Shown: in pieces, positions 46,229 through 54,900 of the stretch | How positions within the stretch are numbered: the stretch's first letter is position 1 | Layout of the letters: every line of letters begins with the position of its first letter | Origin: Lepidurus packardi | Taxonomy: Eukaryota; Arthropoda; Branchiopoda; Notostraca; Triopsidae | Direction of reading: 5' to 3' | DNA length: 64,000 nucleotides | Assembly (NCBI GenBank): GCA_023053545.1 | Contig: JAKZAN010000066.1 | Span: 62,001 to 126,000, forward strand | Translations under genes and position numbers: made by a program | Notes under the pieces: generated by a model | The model's database searches: none | The model's input: the letters and a program-made list of their open reading frames with translations, nothing else | What the model was told of the DNA's origin: nothing

Positions 46229-47707
46229 ATGAGTAAGAATTTAACGACTAGGGAAGAAGATTATTCCAAATGGTATAACGAGCTGGTAGTCAAAGCTGAT
46301 TTAGCAGAGAATTCAGGCGTTCGAGGTTGTATGGTTATCAAACCATATGGCTATGCAATTTGGGAAAAAATGCAGCAAGAATTAGACCGTATGTTCAAAG
46401 AAACGGGTCATCAAAACGCCTATTTTCCGTTATTCGTACCCAAAAGTATGTTTGAGGCTGAAGAAAAGAATGCAGAAGGCTTTGCAAAGGAATGCGCAAT
46501 TGTGACGCACTACCGTCTTAAAAACGACCCGGACAGACCCGGAAAACTGATGGTCGACCCACAAGCGAAGTTGGAAGAGGAGCTGATCGTTCGGCCAACT
46601 AGCGAGGCCATTATCTGGAGTACTTATAAAAATTGGATTCAATCTTATCGTGATTTACCATTATTGATTAACCAATGGGCAAATGTTGTTCGTTGGGAAA
46701 TGAGAACCAGATTGTTTTTGAGAACTGCCGAATTTTTGTGGCAGGAAGGTCATACGGCGCATGCAACAAAAGCAGAAGCAATTGAAGAATCTGAAAAAAT
46801 GATGAACGTTTATGCAGAGTTTGCGGAAAACTTCATGGCTATTCCAGTAATTAAGGGGTTGAAAACAGAAACCGAACGTTTTGCTGGAGCAGAAGAAACT
46901 TATTGTATTGAAGCCTTAATGCAAGATGGGAAGGCGCTGCAAGCCGGCACATCTCACTTTTTAGGACAAAATTTTGCAGAAGCTTTTGATGTTAAATTTA
47001 CCAATTCAGAAGGGAAGATAGAGCATGTTTGGGGAACCTCATGGGGCGTGTCGACACGTTTGATGGGCGCACTAGTGATGACGCACTCTGATGACAAAGG
47101 ACTTGTTTTGCCTCCTAATTTAGCGCCAATACAAGTGGTTATCGTCCCAATTCACAGAACTGACGAGCAATTGGTAGCCATTAATGATGTCGCTGGGCAG
47201 TTGGTAGCAGAATTGCGGAAATTAAACATATCCGTTAAATACGACGACCGCACCACACATAAACCAGGATTCAAGTTTAATGAATACGAACTTAAGGGGG
47301 TTCCAATCCGAATCGCAATAGGGCCAAACGATTTAGAGAACGGAACATTCGAAGTAGCGAGACGTGATACCCTAACGAAAGAAACAGTCGAAAAAACGAA
47401 TATCGCCAAATACATTCATGATTTATTAGCACAAATTCAAACCGATTTGTTTGTTAAGGCTTTGAATTTCAGAGATGAACACATCACAGAGGTTAATTCT
47501 TTCGACGAGTTTAAAGAAGTATTGGAAAACAAAGGCGGATTTATAGCGGCGCACTGGGATGGCACACCTGAAACAGAAGAAAAAATAAAAGACCTCACTA
47601 AAGCAACCATTCGTTGTATGCCTTTAGGAGTCGAAGACACTGAGGGTCAATGCGTATTGACCGGAAATAAGTCAGTTCGCAGGGTTTTGTTTGCGAAGGC
47701 ATATTAA
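46229..47707 (+). CDS. proS: Prolyl-tRNA synthetase, archaeal/eukaryotic-type
   Basis: 492 residues from ATG 46229 ([20 protein letters not shown]). Class II signatures: motif 1 region [52 protein letters not shown] (motif 2), and [13 protein letters not shown] with [27 protein letters not shown] (motif 3). C-terminal zinc-less domain ends [12 protein letters not shown]. Lacks the bacterial editing insertion, as in most Bacteroidota. Charges tRNA-Pro. Confidence 0.95.
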   Translation: MSKNLTTREEDYSKWYNELVVKADLAENSGVRGCMVIKPYGYAIWEKMQQELDRMFKETGHQNAYFPLFVPKSMFEAEEKNAEGFAKECAIVTHYRLKNDPDRPGKLMVDPQAKLEEELIVRPTSEAIIWSTYKNWIQSYRDLPLLINQWANVVRWEMRTRLFLRTAEFLWQEGHTAHATKAEAIEESEKMMNVYAEFAENFMAIPVIKGLKTETERFAGAEETYCIEALMQDGKALQAGTSHFLGQNFAEAFDVKFTNSEGKIEHVWGTSWGVSTRLMGALVMTHSDDKGLVLPPNLAPIQVVIVPIHRTDEQLVAINDVAGQLVAELRKLNISVKYDDRTTHKPGFKFNEYELKGVPIRIAIGPNDLENGTFEVARRDTLTKETVEKTNIAKYIHDLLAQIQTDLFVKALNFRDEHITEVNSFDEFKEVLENKGGFIAAHWDGTPETEEKIKDLTKATIRCMPLGVEDTEGQCVLTGNKSVRRVLFAKAY

Positions 47708-47733
47708 AAAAATAAAAAAAATATTGCTTGGCT

Positions 47734-47764
47734 ATTGTACGAATAAAAAATAGTTGTATTTTTG
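47734..47764 (+). promoter_or_regulatory. Promoter of the tRNA-Glu/tRNA-Glu/rpsT unit
   Basis: ttg ending at 47737, exactly 19 bp, then tatttttg at 47757-47764: a full match to the Bacteroidota TTG-N19-TAnnTTTG promoter, 20 bp before the first tRNA. Confidence 0.8.
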
Positions 47765-47784
47765 CATCCGCATTAGAGAAGTAA

Positions 47785-47856
47785 GGCCCGTTCGTCTATC
47801 GGTTAGGACGCCAGGTTTTCATCCTGGTAAGGGGGGTTCGATTCCCCCACGGGCTA
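47785..47856 (+). tRNA. tRNA-Glu (TTC)
   Basis: 72 nt. Acceptor GGCCCGT/ACGGGCT (first pair G-U), D arm with GGTTAGGAC, anticodon stem CCAGG/CCTGG around the loop TTTTCAT (anticodon TTC), T arm GGGGG-TTCGATT-CCCCC. CCA not encoded. Confidence 0.95.
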
Positions 47857-47907
47857 CTAAGTTCAAGATTAGATTGAAAAATAATATTTAAACCTTAGAA
47901 GAACAAT

Positions 47908-47979
47908 GGTCCGTTCGTCTAGGGGTTAGGACGCCAGGTTTTCATCCTGGTAACAGGGGTTCGATTCCCCTACGGACTA
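47908..47979 (+). tRNA. tRNA-Glu (TTC), second copy
   Basis: 72 nt. Acceptor GGTCCGT/ACGGACT: a compensatory C-G to T-A change relative to the first copy. Anticodon arm identical (TTC); T arm AGGGG-TTCGATT-CCCCT. Followed 30 bp later by rpsT, so probably cotranscribed. Confidence 0.95.
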
Positions 47980-48009
47980 CATAATTTTTATAAAATAAGT
48001 TAAGAAAAA

Positions 48010-48261
48010 ATGGCAAATCATAAGTCAGCTCTAAAGAGAATCAGAAGTAACGAAAAGAGAAGAGTATTAAACAGGTATCAGCATAAGACTACCCGTAATG
48101 CCATTAAAGCATTAAGATTGTCTACTGAGAAAGCAGATGCTTCTGCAAAACTTTCAGCTGTAATCTCAATGATTGATAAATTAGCTAAGAAAAATATCAT
48201 TCACGATAACAAAGCTTCAAACTTGAAATCAAAATTAACAAAGCACGTAGCTAAGTTGTAA
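48010..48261 (+). CDS. rpsT: Ribosomal protein S20
   Basis: 83 residues. MANHKSALKRIRSNEKRRVLNRYQ and the helical basic sequence through KLAKKNIIHDNKASNLKSKLTKHV are the S20 signature. Binds 16S rRNA in the small subunit. It lies directly after two tRNA-Glu genes under their promoter and ends in a strong terminator. Confidence 0.96.
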   Translation: MANHKSALKRIRSNEKRRVLNRYQHKTTRNAIKALRLSTEKADASAKLSAVISMIDKLAKKNIIHDNKASNLKSKLTKHVAKL

Positions 48262-48282
48262 TTTTTTTCAATACAATATATT

Positions 48283-48314
48283 GAAAGCCCCTGAAGTATT
48301 CAGGGGCTTTTTTT
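48283..48314 (+). terminator. Terminator of rpsT
   Basis: aaagcccctgaa/ttcaggggcttt perfect stem, 3-nt loop, seven T's; also able to end the convergent regulator gene. Confidence 0.9.
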
Positions 48315-48324
48315 ATGTCTAAAA

Positions 48325-48726
48325 TTAAATTTTTAAACGCTTCTGAATGTCTAGCAGCATTTGCGAGGTGAGGGGCTTCGACAGAAAATCCATTACCATT
48401 GGAAATCGTGCCGCTTTTTCAAAATCATCAGGGTCAATTGTCGAAGATACAACGACAACTCTGCCCGAAAAAATCCTAGAATATTGCTGGTTAAAATGGG
48501 ACAAAAAATCCCATCCGCCCATAACTGGCATGTTTAAATCCAATAAAATAAGCTCTGGCATTTCTAAAGAACCGTCAGCTCTAATATTTTTGAAGTACTC
48601 CAATCCAGCCTTACCGTTACCTGCAAAATCAATATGGGCGGCAAAATTAGTCTTGTCATTAACCTTTTGGCATAACATTACACTAATAGGATCATCCTCG
48701 ATATATAAGATTTTGCGAAACATCAT
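48325..48726 (-). CDS. Single-domain response regulator
   Basis: 133 residues, receiver domain only. Acidic pair in LYIEDDPISVMLC, phospho-acceptor Asp in LILLDLNMPVMGG, Thr/Ser in VVVSSTIDPDD, Lys in DFLSKPL. No output domain, so it likely takes part in a phosphorelay or binds a partner protein. Starts at ATG 48726 or one codon later (MFRKIL). The stand-alone Hpt protein (31811) is a possible partner, but nothing here links them. Confidence 0.92.
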   Translation of the reverse strand: MMFRKILYIEDDPISVMLCQKVNDKTNFAAHIDFAGNGKAGLEYFKNIRADGSLEMPELILLDLNMPVMGGWDFLSHFNQQYSRIFSGRVVVVSSTIDPDDFEKAARFPMVMDFLSKPLTSQMLLDIQKRLKI

Positions 48727-48886
48727 CTGTAGTCCTTGAGTTTACTCCCTAAACGCCGCTTGAGAATAAACCTTTTGTTGATTTAAAGTTAAGGAATTTA
48801 GCAGTACAATCCTATGCTTTCTGGCTCTCGAGCTGTTAAATTTTTACCCGTGCCTTTGCAATATGCTTACATCCTTGAAATTAAAG

Positions 48887-48916
48887 TTGTATTTACGGAA
48901 ATTAACCATACCTTTG
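48887..48916 (+). promoter_or_regulatory. Promoter of typA
   Basis: ttg at 48887-48889, 19 bp, tacctttg at 48909-48916: full match to the Bacteroidota promoter pattern, 19 bp before the ATG. Confidence 0.8.
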
Positions 48917-48935
48917 CACCCACAAAAAAAATTAG

Positions 48936-50732
48936 ATGGAATCTATCAGAAACATTGCAATTATTGCCCACGTCGATCACGGGAAAACTACATTGGTTGA
49001 CAAAATTATGTATCACTGCCAACTATTCCGTGAGAATGAAAATACTGGAGATCTGATACTTGACAACAACGATTTAGAGCGTGAACGTGGAATTACGATC
49101 ACTTCAAAAAACGTTTCAGTTGTATATAAAGGAACAAAAATCAATATTATCGACACGCCAGGTCACGCCGATTTCGGTGGAGAAGTGGAACGTGTACTAA
49201 ATATGGCTGACGGTGTTTGCCTTTTGGTAGATGCTTTTGAAGGCCCAATGCCACAAACGCGTTTCGTATTGCAAAAAGCAATCGATTTAGGTCTTAAACC
49301 TTGCGTCGTAATCAATAAAGTAGACAAAGAAAACTGTACGCCAGAAGAAGTGCATGAAAAAGTATTCGACTTAATGTTCGAATTGGGCGCTACTGAAGAC
49401 CAATTGGATTTCCCAACTGTTTACGGTTCTGCAAAAAACAATTGGATGTCGGATGATTTCCGCAACCAAACTGATAATATTGAGCCGCTTTTGGATATGG
49501 TAATCAAAAATGTACCTGCACCAAAAGTTTCTGAAGGGACACCACAAATGTTGATCACTTCTCTTGACTTTTCTGCGTTTACAGGTCGTATCGCAATCGG
49601 TCGTCTTGAAAGAGGCGTCTTGAAAGAAGGAATGCCAATCTCATTGGTAAAAAGAGATGGGTCAATCACAAAATCAAGAATCAAAGAATTACACACTTTT
49701 GAAGGTCTTGGCCGTAAAAAAGTTACAGAAGTAATTGCTGGAGATATTTGCGCCATTATTGGGGTAGAAGGTTTCGAAATTGGTGATACCATTGCCGATT
49801 TTGAAAACCCAGAAGGTCTGAAAACTATCGATATCGACGAACCTACAATGAGTATGTTGTTTACCATTAACGACTCTCCTTTCTTCGGAAAAGAAGGAAA
49901 ATTTGTAACTTCTCGTCACATTAGAGATCGTTTGACAAAAGAATTAGAGAAAAACTTAGCAATGAAATTGGGTGAAACCGATTCTGCTGATAAATTCATG
50001 GTTTTTGGTCGTGGCGTACTGCACCTTTCCGTTCTTATTGAAACGATGAGAAGAGAAGGTTACGAACTACAAATCGGTCAACCACAAGTTATCATCAAAG
50101 AAATTGACGGTAAAAAATGTGAGCCAATTGAAGAATTAACCATCGATTTACCAGAAACACTTTCTGGAAGAGCCGTAGAGTTTGTTACGATGCGTAAAGG
50201 TGAAATGCTAAGCATGGAAACCAAAGGCGAGCGTATGATCGTTAAATTCAACATTCCATCCCGTGGAATTATCGGATTGCGTAATCAATTGCTTACCGCT
50301 ACTGCTGGTGAAGCCATCATGGCACACCGTTTTATCGGTTACGAACCGTACAAAGGCGAAATCGCTGGACGTAACAAAGGTTCATTGATTTCTATGGAAA
50401 AAGGAAAAGCAATCCCTTATTCTATCGATAAATTACAAGATCGTGGTAAGTTTTTTGTAGAACCAAATGCTGAAATCTACGAAGGACAAGTAATTGGAGA
50501 AAACTCTCGTGGTGATGATATGTGTGTGAACGTTACTAAAGAGAAAAAACAATCAAACGTACGTTCTTCTGGAAATGACGAAAAAGCGAGAATCATCCCG
50601 CCAATCATTTTCTCTCTTGAAGAAGCTTTAGAGTACATTCAAAAAGACGAATATGTTGAGGTTACACCTAAATCGATTCGTTTGAGAAAAATATATTTGA
50701 CAGAAACAGATAGAAAACGATTTAAAATCTAA
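48936..50732 (+). CDS. typA: TypA/BipA translational GTPase
   Basis: 598 residues. G1 IAHVDHGKTTLVDKI, G2 RERGITITSKNVS, G3 DTPGHADFGGEV, G4 INKVDKENC, then EF-G-like domains and the BipA C-terminal part (FIGYEPYKGEIAGRNKGSLISMEKG). Ribosome-associated GTPase for assembly and stress growth. Monocistronic, with a well-formed promoter and a terminator 27 bp after the stop. Confidence 0.96.
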   Translation: MESIRNIAIIAHVDHGKTTLVDKIMYHCQLFRENENTGDLILDNNDLERERGITITSKNVSVVYKGTKINIIDTPGHADFGGEVERVLNMADGVCLLVDAFEGPMPQTRFVLQKAIDLGLKPCVVINKVDKENCTPEEVHEKVFDLMFELGATEDQLDFPTVYGSAKNNWMSDDFRNQTDNIEPLLDMVIKNVPAPKVSEGTPQMLITSLDFSAFTGRIAIGRLERGVLKEGMPISLVKRDGSITKSRIKELHTFEGLGRKKVTEVIAGDICAIIGVEGFEIGDTIADFENPEGLKTIDIDEPTMSMLFTINDSPFFGKEGKFVTSRHIRDRLTKELEKNLAMKLGETDSADKFMVFGRGVLHLSVLIETMRREGYELQIGQPQVIIKEIDGKKCEPIEELTIDLPETLSGRAVEFVTMRKGEMLSMETKGERMIVKFNIPSRGIIGLRNQLLTATAGEAIMAHRFIGYEPYKGEIAGRNKGSLISMEKGKAIPYSIDKLQDRGKFFVEPNAEIYEGQVIGENSRGDDMCVNVTKEKKQSNVRSSGNDEKARIIPPIIFSLEEALEYIQKDEYVEVTPKSIRLRKIYLTETDRKRFKI

Positions 50733-50758
50733 ACTGTTTTTTTAAAATTCCAATTTCA

Positions 50759-50808
50759 AAAATCCCAAATTCCTCCCGAAACCTCGGAACTGGAGTTTGG
50801 GATTTTTT
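50759..50808 (+). terminator. Terminator of typA
   Basis: aaatcccaaa/tttgggattt stem with an inner ctcc/ggag helix, then seven T's. Confidence 0.8.
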
Positions 50809-50841
50809 TGTTTTTACAAATTCGGAACTTGCATTTTCCTT

Positions 50842-50925
50842 ATTGGAATTTAGAATTAATCGATTGGAATTTGGAATTAATCCATTGGAATTTGGATTTT
50901 CCTTATTGGAATTTGGATTTTCTTT
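50842..50925. repeat. 21-bp tandem repeat, four copies
   Basis: attggaatttRgaattaatc-type units at 50842, 50863, 50884 and 50905, each exactly 21 bp; copies 1-2 end in aattaatcS and 3-4 in gattttcYtt. Lies in the 313-bp gap between typA and the esterase gene, which has no real gene. No spacers, so not a CRISPR. Confidence 0.85.
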
Positions 50926-50927
50926 AG

Positions 50928-51026
50928 AAGCTATTTCCCGCCATTCGCTCTATCTTTTTTGCCTGAACATCTGTAACAGATTCAAGTTTTTCAAGGCAAA
51001 AAAGGATGCCGCTGCTGTCGGGGCTA
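50928..51026 (+). repeat. Dispersed hairpin element, copy C
   Basis: aagctatttcccgccattcg then CTTTTTTGCC (50954-50963) pairing perfectly with GGCAAAAAAG (50995-51004), then gatgccgctgctgtcggggc ending near 51026. Third copy of the family at 34336 and 43370. Confidence 0.75.
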
Positions 51027-51045
51027 GGGCAGTGGAGTGGTCAAG

Positions 51046-51957
51046 TTATTTTTTCAATAGAAACAACATCGGAACTTTCAAGCGCTTTTGCCAAGCCAAC
51101 TCCGAATGATCTTCGCCTTCAAACTTCTCAGTTGACCAATTTCGATTACTAAACCCTTTTTTAATCAGCAACTGATCGATCTGTTTTTGGTAAGGTTCAT
51201 AAAGCTTATCCAAAGTTTCAGTTCCAAAATCAAAATAGACCTTATGGTTTTTGCTATTAGGTAGATTTTTTTTCAAATAATTCATAAATGCACCGGGAAT
51301 TGGATTGTCTTGCGTGGAAAATGTTCCAATCCAATGGGTCGATAAACAAGCTGCACCACCAAAAACCTTGGGATATTCACACAAGGCATAAAGGGAAATC
51401 AAGCCGCCCATGCTCGAACCTGCAATAAAAGTATGCTGCCGATCAGTGTAAACAGAAAAATGCTTGTCAACAAAAGGTTTGAGTTCTTGAACAATAAACC
51501 GCAAATAGGCATCAGAGTTTATTGGCTTCCCAAATAAACGCTCAGTTTCGCCCCGCCTAATTCCATAAAGCGAATCCCGCGTCGAAACAGGTAGACTTTC
51601 AAACGGCTTTTGCGGAAAGTAGTTGCTGTGTCTTTGTGACGAAATACTCGAAATACCAACCACAATAAAAGGCTTGACTTTTTTGGAATCAATCAACTCT
51701 TGCGCATTTTCATCAACTTTCCATTCTTGCTTGTTCCAAGTCGTGTTGGCATCAAAAAGCATTTGCCCGTCATGCATATACAAAACTGCATACTTTTGCT
51801 TATTGGAATAACCTTCCGGAAGCCACACAAAAACATCTCTGCTGTCCACAAATGCCGATTGACTATTTGGAAACTCCTGGAGCGTCCCCCGACTCACTTT
51901 CATGGTCTGGGAGTTCATCGCCAAGCAGGTCAATAATAAAACGCCAATAATTTTCAT
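51046..51957 (-). CDS. Secreted esterase, Fes/esterase D-like
   Basis: 303 residues with a signal peptide (MKIIGVLLLTCLAMNSQTMK). Alpha/beta-hydrolase features: RDVFVWLPEGYSNKQKYAVLYMHDGQMLFD, nucleophile in FIAGSSMGGLISLYAL (GxSxG), Asp in VYFDFGTETLDKLYEPY and His in FEGEDHSELAWQKRL. Family members cleave ferric enterobactin, formylglutathione or aryl esters; the secreted form suggests an extracellular or periplasmic carbohydrate or siderophore ester. Its ATG is the base after the stop of the giant surface protein gene, so the two are one transcript. Confidence 0.83.
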   Translation of the reverse strand: MKIIGVLLLTCLAMNSQTMKVSRGTLQEFPNSQSAFVDSRDVFVWLPEGYSNKQKYAVLYMHDGQMLFDANTTWNKQEWKVDENAQELIDSKKVKPFIVVGISSISSQRHSNYFPQKPFESLPVSTRDSLYGIRRGETERLFGKPINSDAYLRFIVQELKPFVDKHFSVYTDRQHTFIAGSSMGGLISLYALCEYPKVFGGAACLSTHWIGTFSTQDNPIPGAFMNYLKKNLPNSKNHKVYFDFGTETLDKLYEPYQKQIDQLLIKKGFSNRNWSTEKFEGEDHSELAWQKRLKVPMLFLLKK

Positions 51958-54900
51958 CTATCTTTTCAATGCAAAGTGGCCTTTCATCACACGACCATCT
52001 TCAAATTTAATAACATACCAGTAGTCGTCAGACGGAAGCGGTGACCCATTAAATGTGCCATTCCAGCCGTCACTTGCAGCGCCGAATTGCTTCAACAATT
52101 TTCCATATCTGTCAAAAATCGTAATGGTTGTCCCCGCAAAATAGCGGTCACTAATGCCTTTCACATTCCAAGTATCATTATAGCCATCACCATTTGGCGT
52201 AAAGAAATGCGGGATGCCTAAAACAGTAATTTCGCCTGTTTGCATTGGACATCCATTTAGATCTTTTATATACAAGGTGTGAATTCCAGCCGAAACATTA
52301 TAAAACACATTGGCAGTTTGAAATGCATTTGGGTAATCCAAACTATAAACATACGTTCCGAAACTATTGTTTGTGAGCGAAATTGCAACAGTATTAAACG
52401 TTGTTAAATCGTCAATTTCGATATTGCTGATTAGTGCTGTGCTCGACCGAATTACTGGAATTGCACGACTTTTTGAACAGCCAAAGGAATTGGTTACAAT
52501 AACGGTATACAAACCTTGCCGACTTACTTCTAAACTATAGGAGTTTGCACCTGGAATTATTCGGCCTTCAAAATACCATTGGTAGCTAAAATCGGCTTGC
52601 GACTGTCCGCTTGCTAGTGCAGCATCAATAACGGTAGTAAATGAATCCGAATTAATACAAACTACGTGTGGCTCGAGTAGCGGATTGGTGTCGATGTCAG
52701 GCAAAGGATTCACCCGTAAAGTGATATTATAAATACGCGAGCAACTATTGGCAATTTCAAGTCGCGCATACACAACTTCAGCAATGTATGACATCTGATT
52801 GCGGTATGAAGACGGGTTCGAAATTTCATTTTGTTCCAATAATGCATCTATTTCCAAATTATAAAACCGAAGCGTTTGCCCACTCACAACTGGAATATTG
52901 GCTGAATATAAATCGAAAATAAAGAAGCCATCCTCGGTGCCATCCGTGTCGCATTGCCCAGAAAGGTCAATTTGTATGTCCGGCAATACATTTACGGACA
53001 GGTTTAAATAACCATAACCACTGCAGCCAGTTGTGTTATTTGTAATGCGCATCACAATTTGTTGCGGATTGCTAATGTTAGTGTAAGTAGCTGCAATAGG
53101 GTTCGTGCTGGTTTGCGCGTCTGGAAGATTTAAGAAATAGCGGGTTGTAAAATTAGGGTTGTTTGCCAGCGGATTTCCTTCGTTTAAGTTGAAAATGGTA
53201 ATTCCATCCGGATTTGCGCCAGTATCGCATTGCACTAAACTAGACGTAGTGAAGGGCGGAAGCGGGTATACAAATAAGGTGGCTTCATCGGAAAGTAGGC
53301 CACAAATGTTACCTGATAAACTCAGATACGCGCGATATAGATTTCCTTCTAAGTTTGTTGTAATGCCAATGATGCTTAAGGAAGCGGTATTTGCGCCTTG
53401 GTAAACCAAATTGTCTACTATATCTGTATAAGTTAGTCCGTTATTCGTTGATACTTGCCACTGAAATTGTACGCCTATGTTTGCTCGCACATTAAAAACA
53501 GTGTTCTCACTTTCACAGCTATAAATTGTAACAGGTTGTTGCGAAATAATTATCGGGGTCGAAGTAAGGTAGAGCGGATTCACGTTTGTATAGCCATCCA
53601 AAGTGCCGGTTACAACGCCATTTGCATTTACAATTACAGGAAATACGGCACCAAGATAATTGTCGTTATTCTCGTCGCTATAGCCTGCCTCGCGTACGTC
53701 GCTGCAGCCATCATTATCACTGTCCCAATCTACTGCATTATAAGCGCGATCGCCATCTGTATCTAACAACGTGAAATTCGGAATGTTGCTATCCGGTGTT
53801 GTTTCTAGTGCGTTCAGAAAGCCATTGCTACCAAAAGCAGCGGGAGTACCATCCAATATACCATTATTGTCAGCATCTGCTGCATTGCTGCCAGACTCTG
53901 TAAGGTCATAAATTCCGTCGTTATCGCTATCTAAATCAAGGTAATTTGGAATGCCATCATTATCTGAATCGGCCGGAATTATGGCATTGCCAAAAATATT
54001 ATCAAGACCATTTCCATCTGTATCAATGTTTGATAAAAGCTGATAATTAGCCCCTTGTGATTCATATAAATCCAATATGCCATCATTGTCGCTGTCTAAA
54101 TCCAATTGGTCTGGAATGCCGTCTCCATCGGAATCTTTCGGGACACAGATGGTCGAAAGTTTGAAAGTCGCTTTAGCTTCTTCTGAGTCGGACAGGTTTA
54201 TCTGCGTGAACGTTACAGCATTCACCAGATAACTCTGAAATTTGAAAGTTCCTGTTCCAGCTGCTAAAGGCGTTGTACTATTTAATCGGAATCTGATTTC
54301 GAAGGAAGAAAATTGCGTAATGCCGCTTTCAAAATAACCGTCATAATTGGTGTCAACAAGCAGTTGATCATTTGGGTTTAGCAATGTTATGGTTTGATTA
54401 ACAGGCACGCTCAATATGTATTCAGAACCAGGACGAAGAAGATCGCTGGCCAGTGCGTTTTCAACATATGCTATTGAAACGGTTATAGGAGCCGCGAAGT
54501 TGAGTTTATAAGAAGTTGAATTTCCTTTACCGTCGCTAACGGTGCTCACAAAACTGCCATCAGCATTGCCCACAATTGGATTGGGCGCCTGGGGGCCTGT
54601 TGCTGGCGGCAAGCTGCCCACGAAAGAGTTTGAATAAGTTCCAATAACGATTGCGCCTGCTAAAGGATTTGCAAGTGGAATGGCTGCGTTTCCGAACGAT
54701 TCAGTGCAATTTAAGAGTCCGTCATTGTCAATATCCACATCAATATTGTCGTTCACAGAGTCATTGTCATAATCAGTTGCGCAAGCACTCACAGGAATAT
54801 TATCGGAAATGAGCGTAATGTTACAAGCGGTAATGTTGGCTGAAACATAATAGTATCCAGGCTGTGTTGGCTGGTAAGTTCGGGTAGTTGCTCCTGATAT

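Noticed and set aside
50842..50925. CRISPR array from the 21-bp repeats
   Set aside because: The units are contiguous with no spacers, and no cas genes are present in the window.
50843..51109. 88-residue plus-strand frame with LEFG repeats
   Set aside because: It is just the translation of the 21-bp tandem repeat and hairpin copy C, and it overlaps the esterase 3' end.
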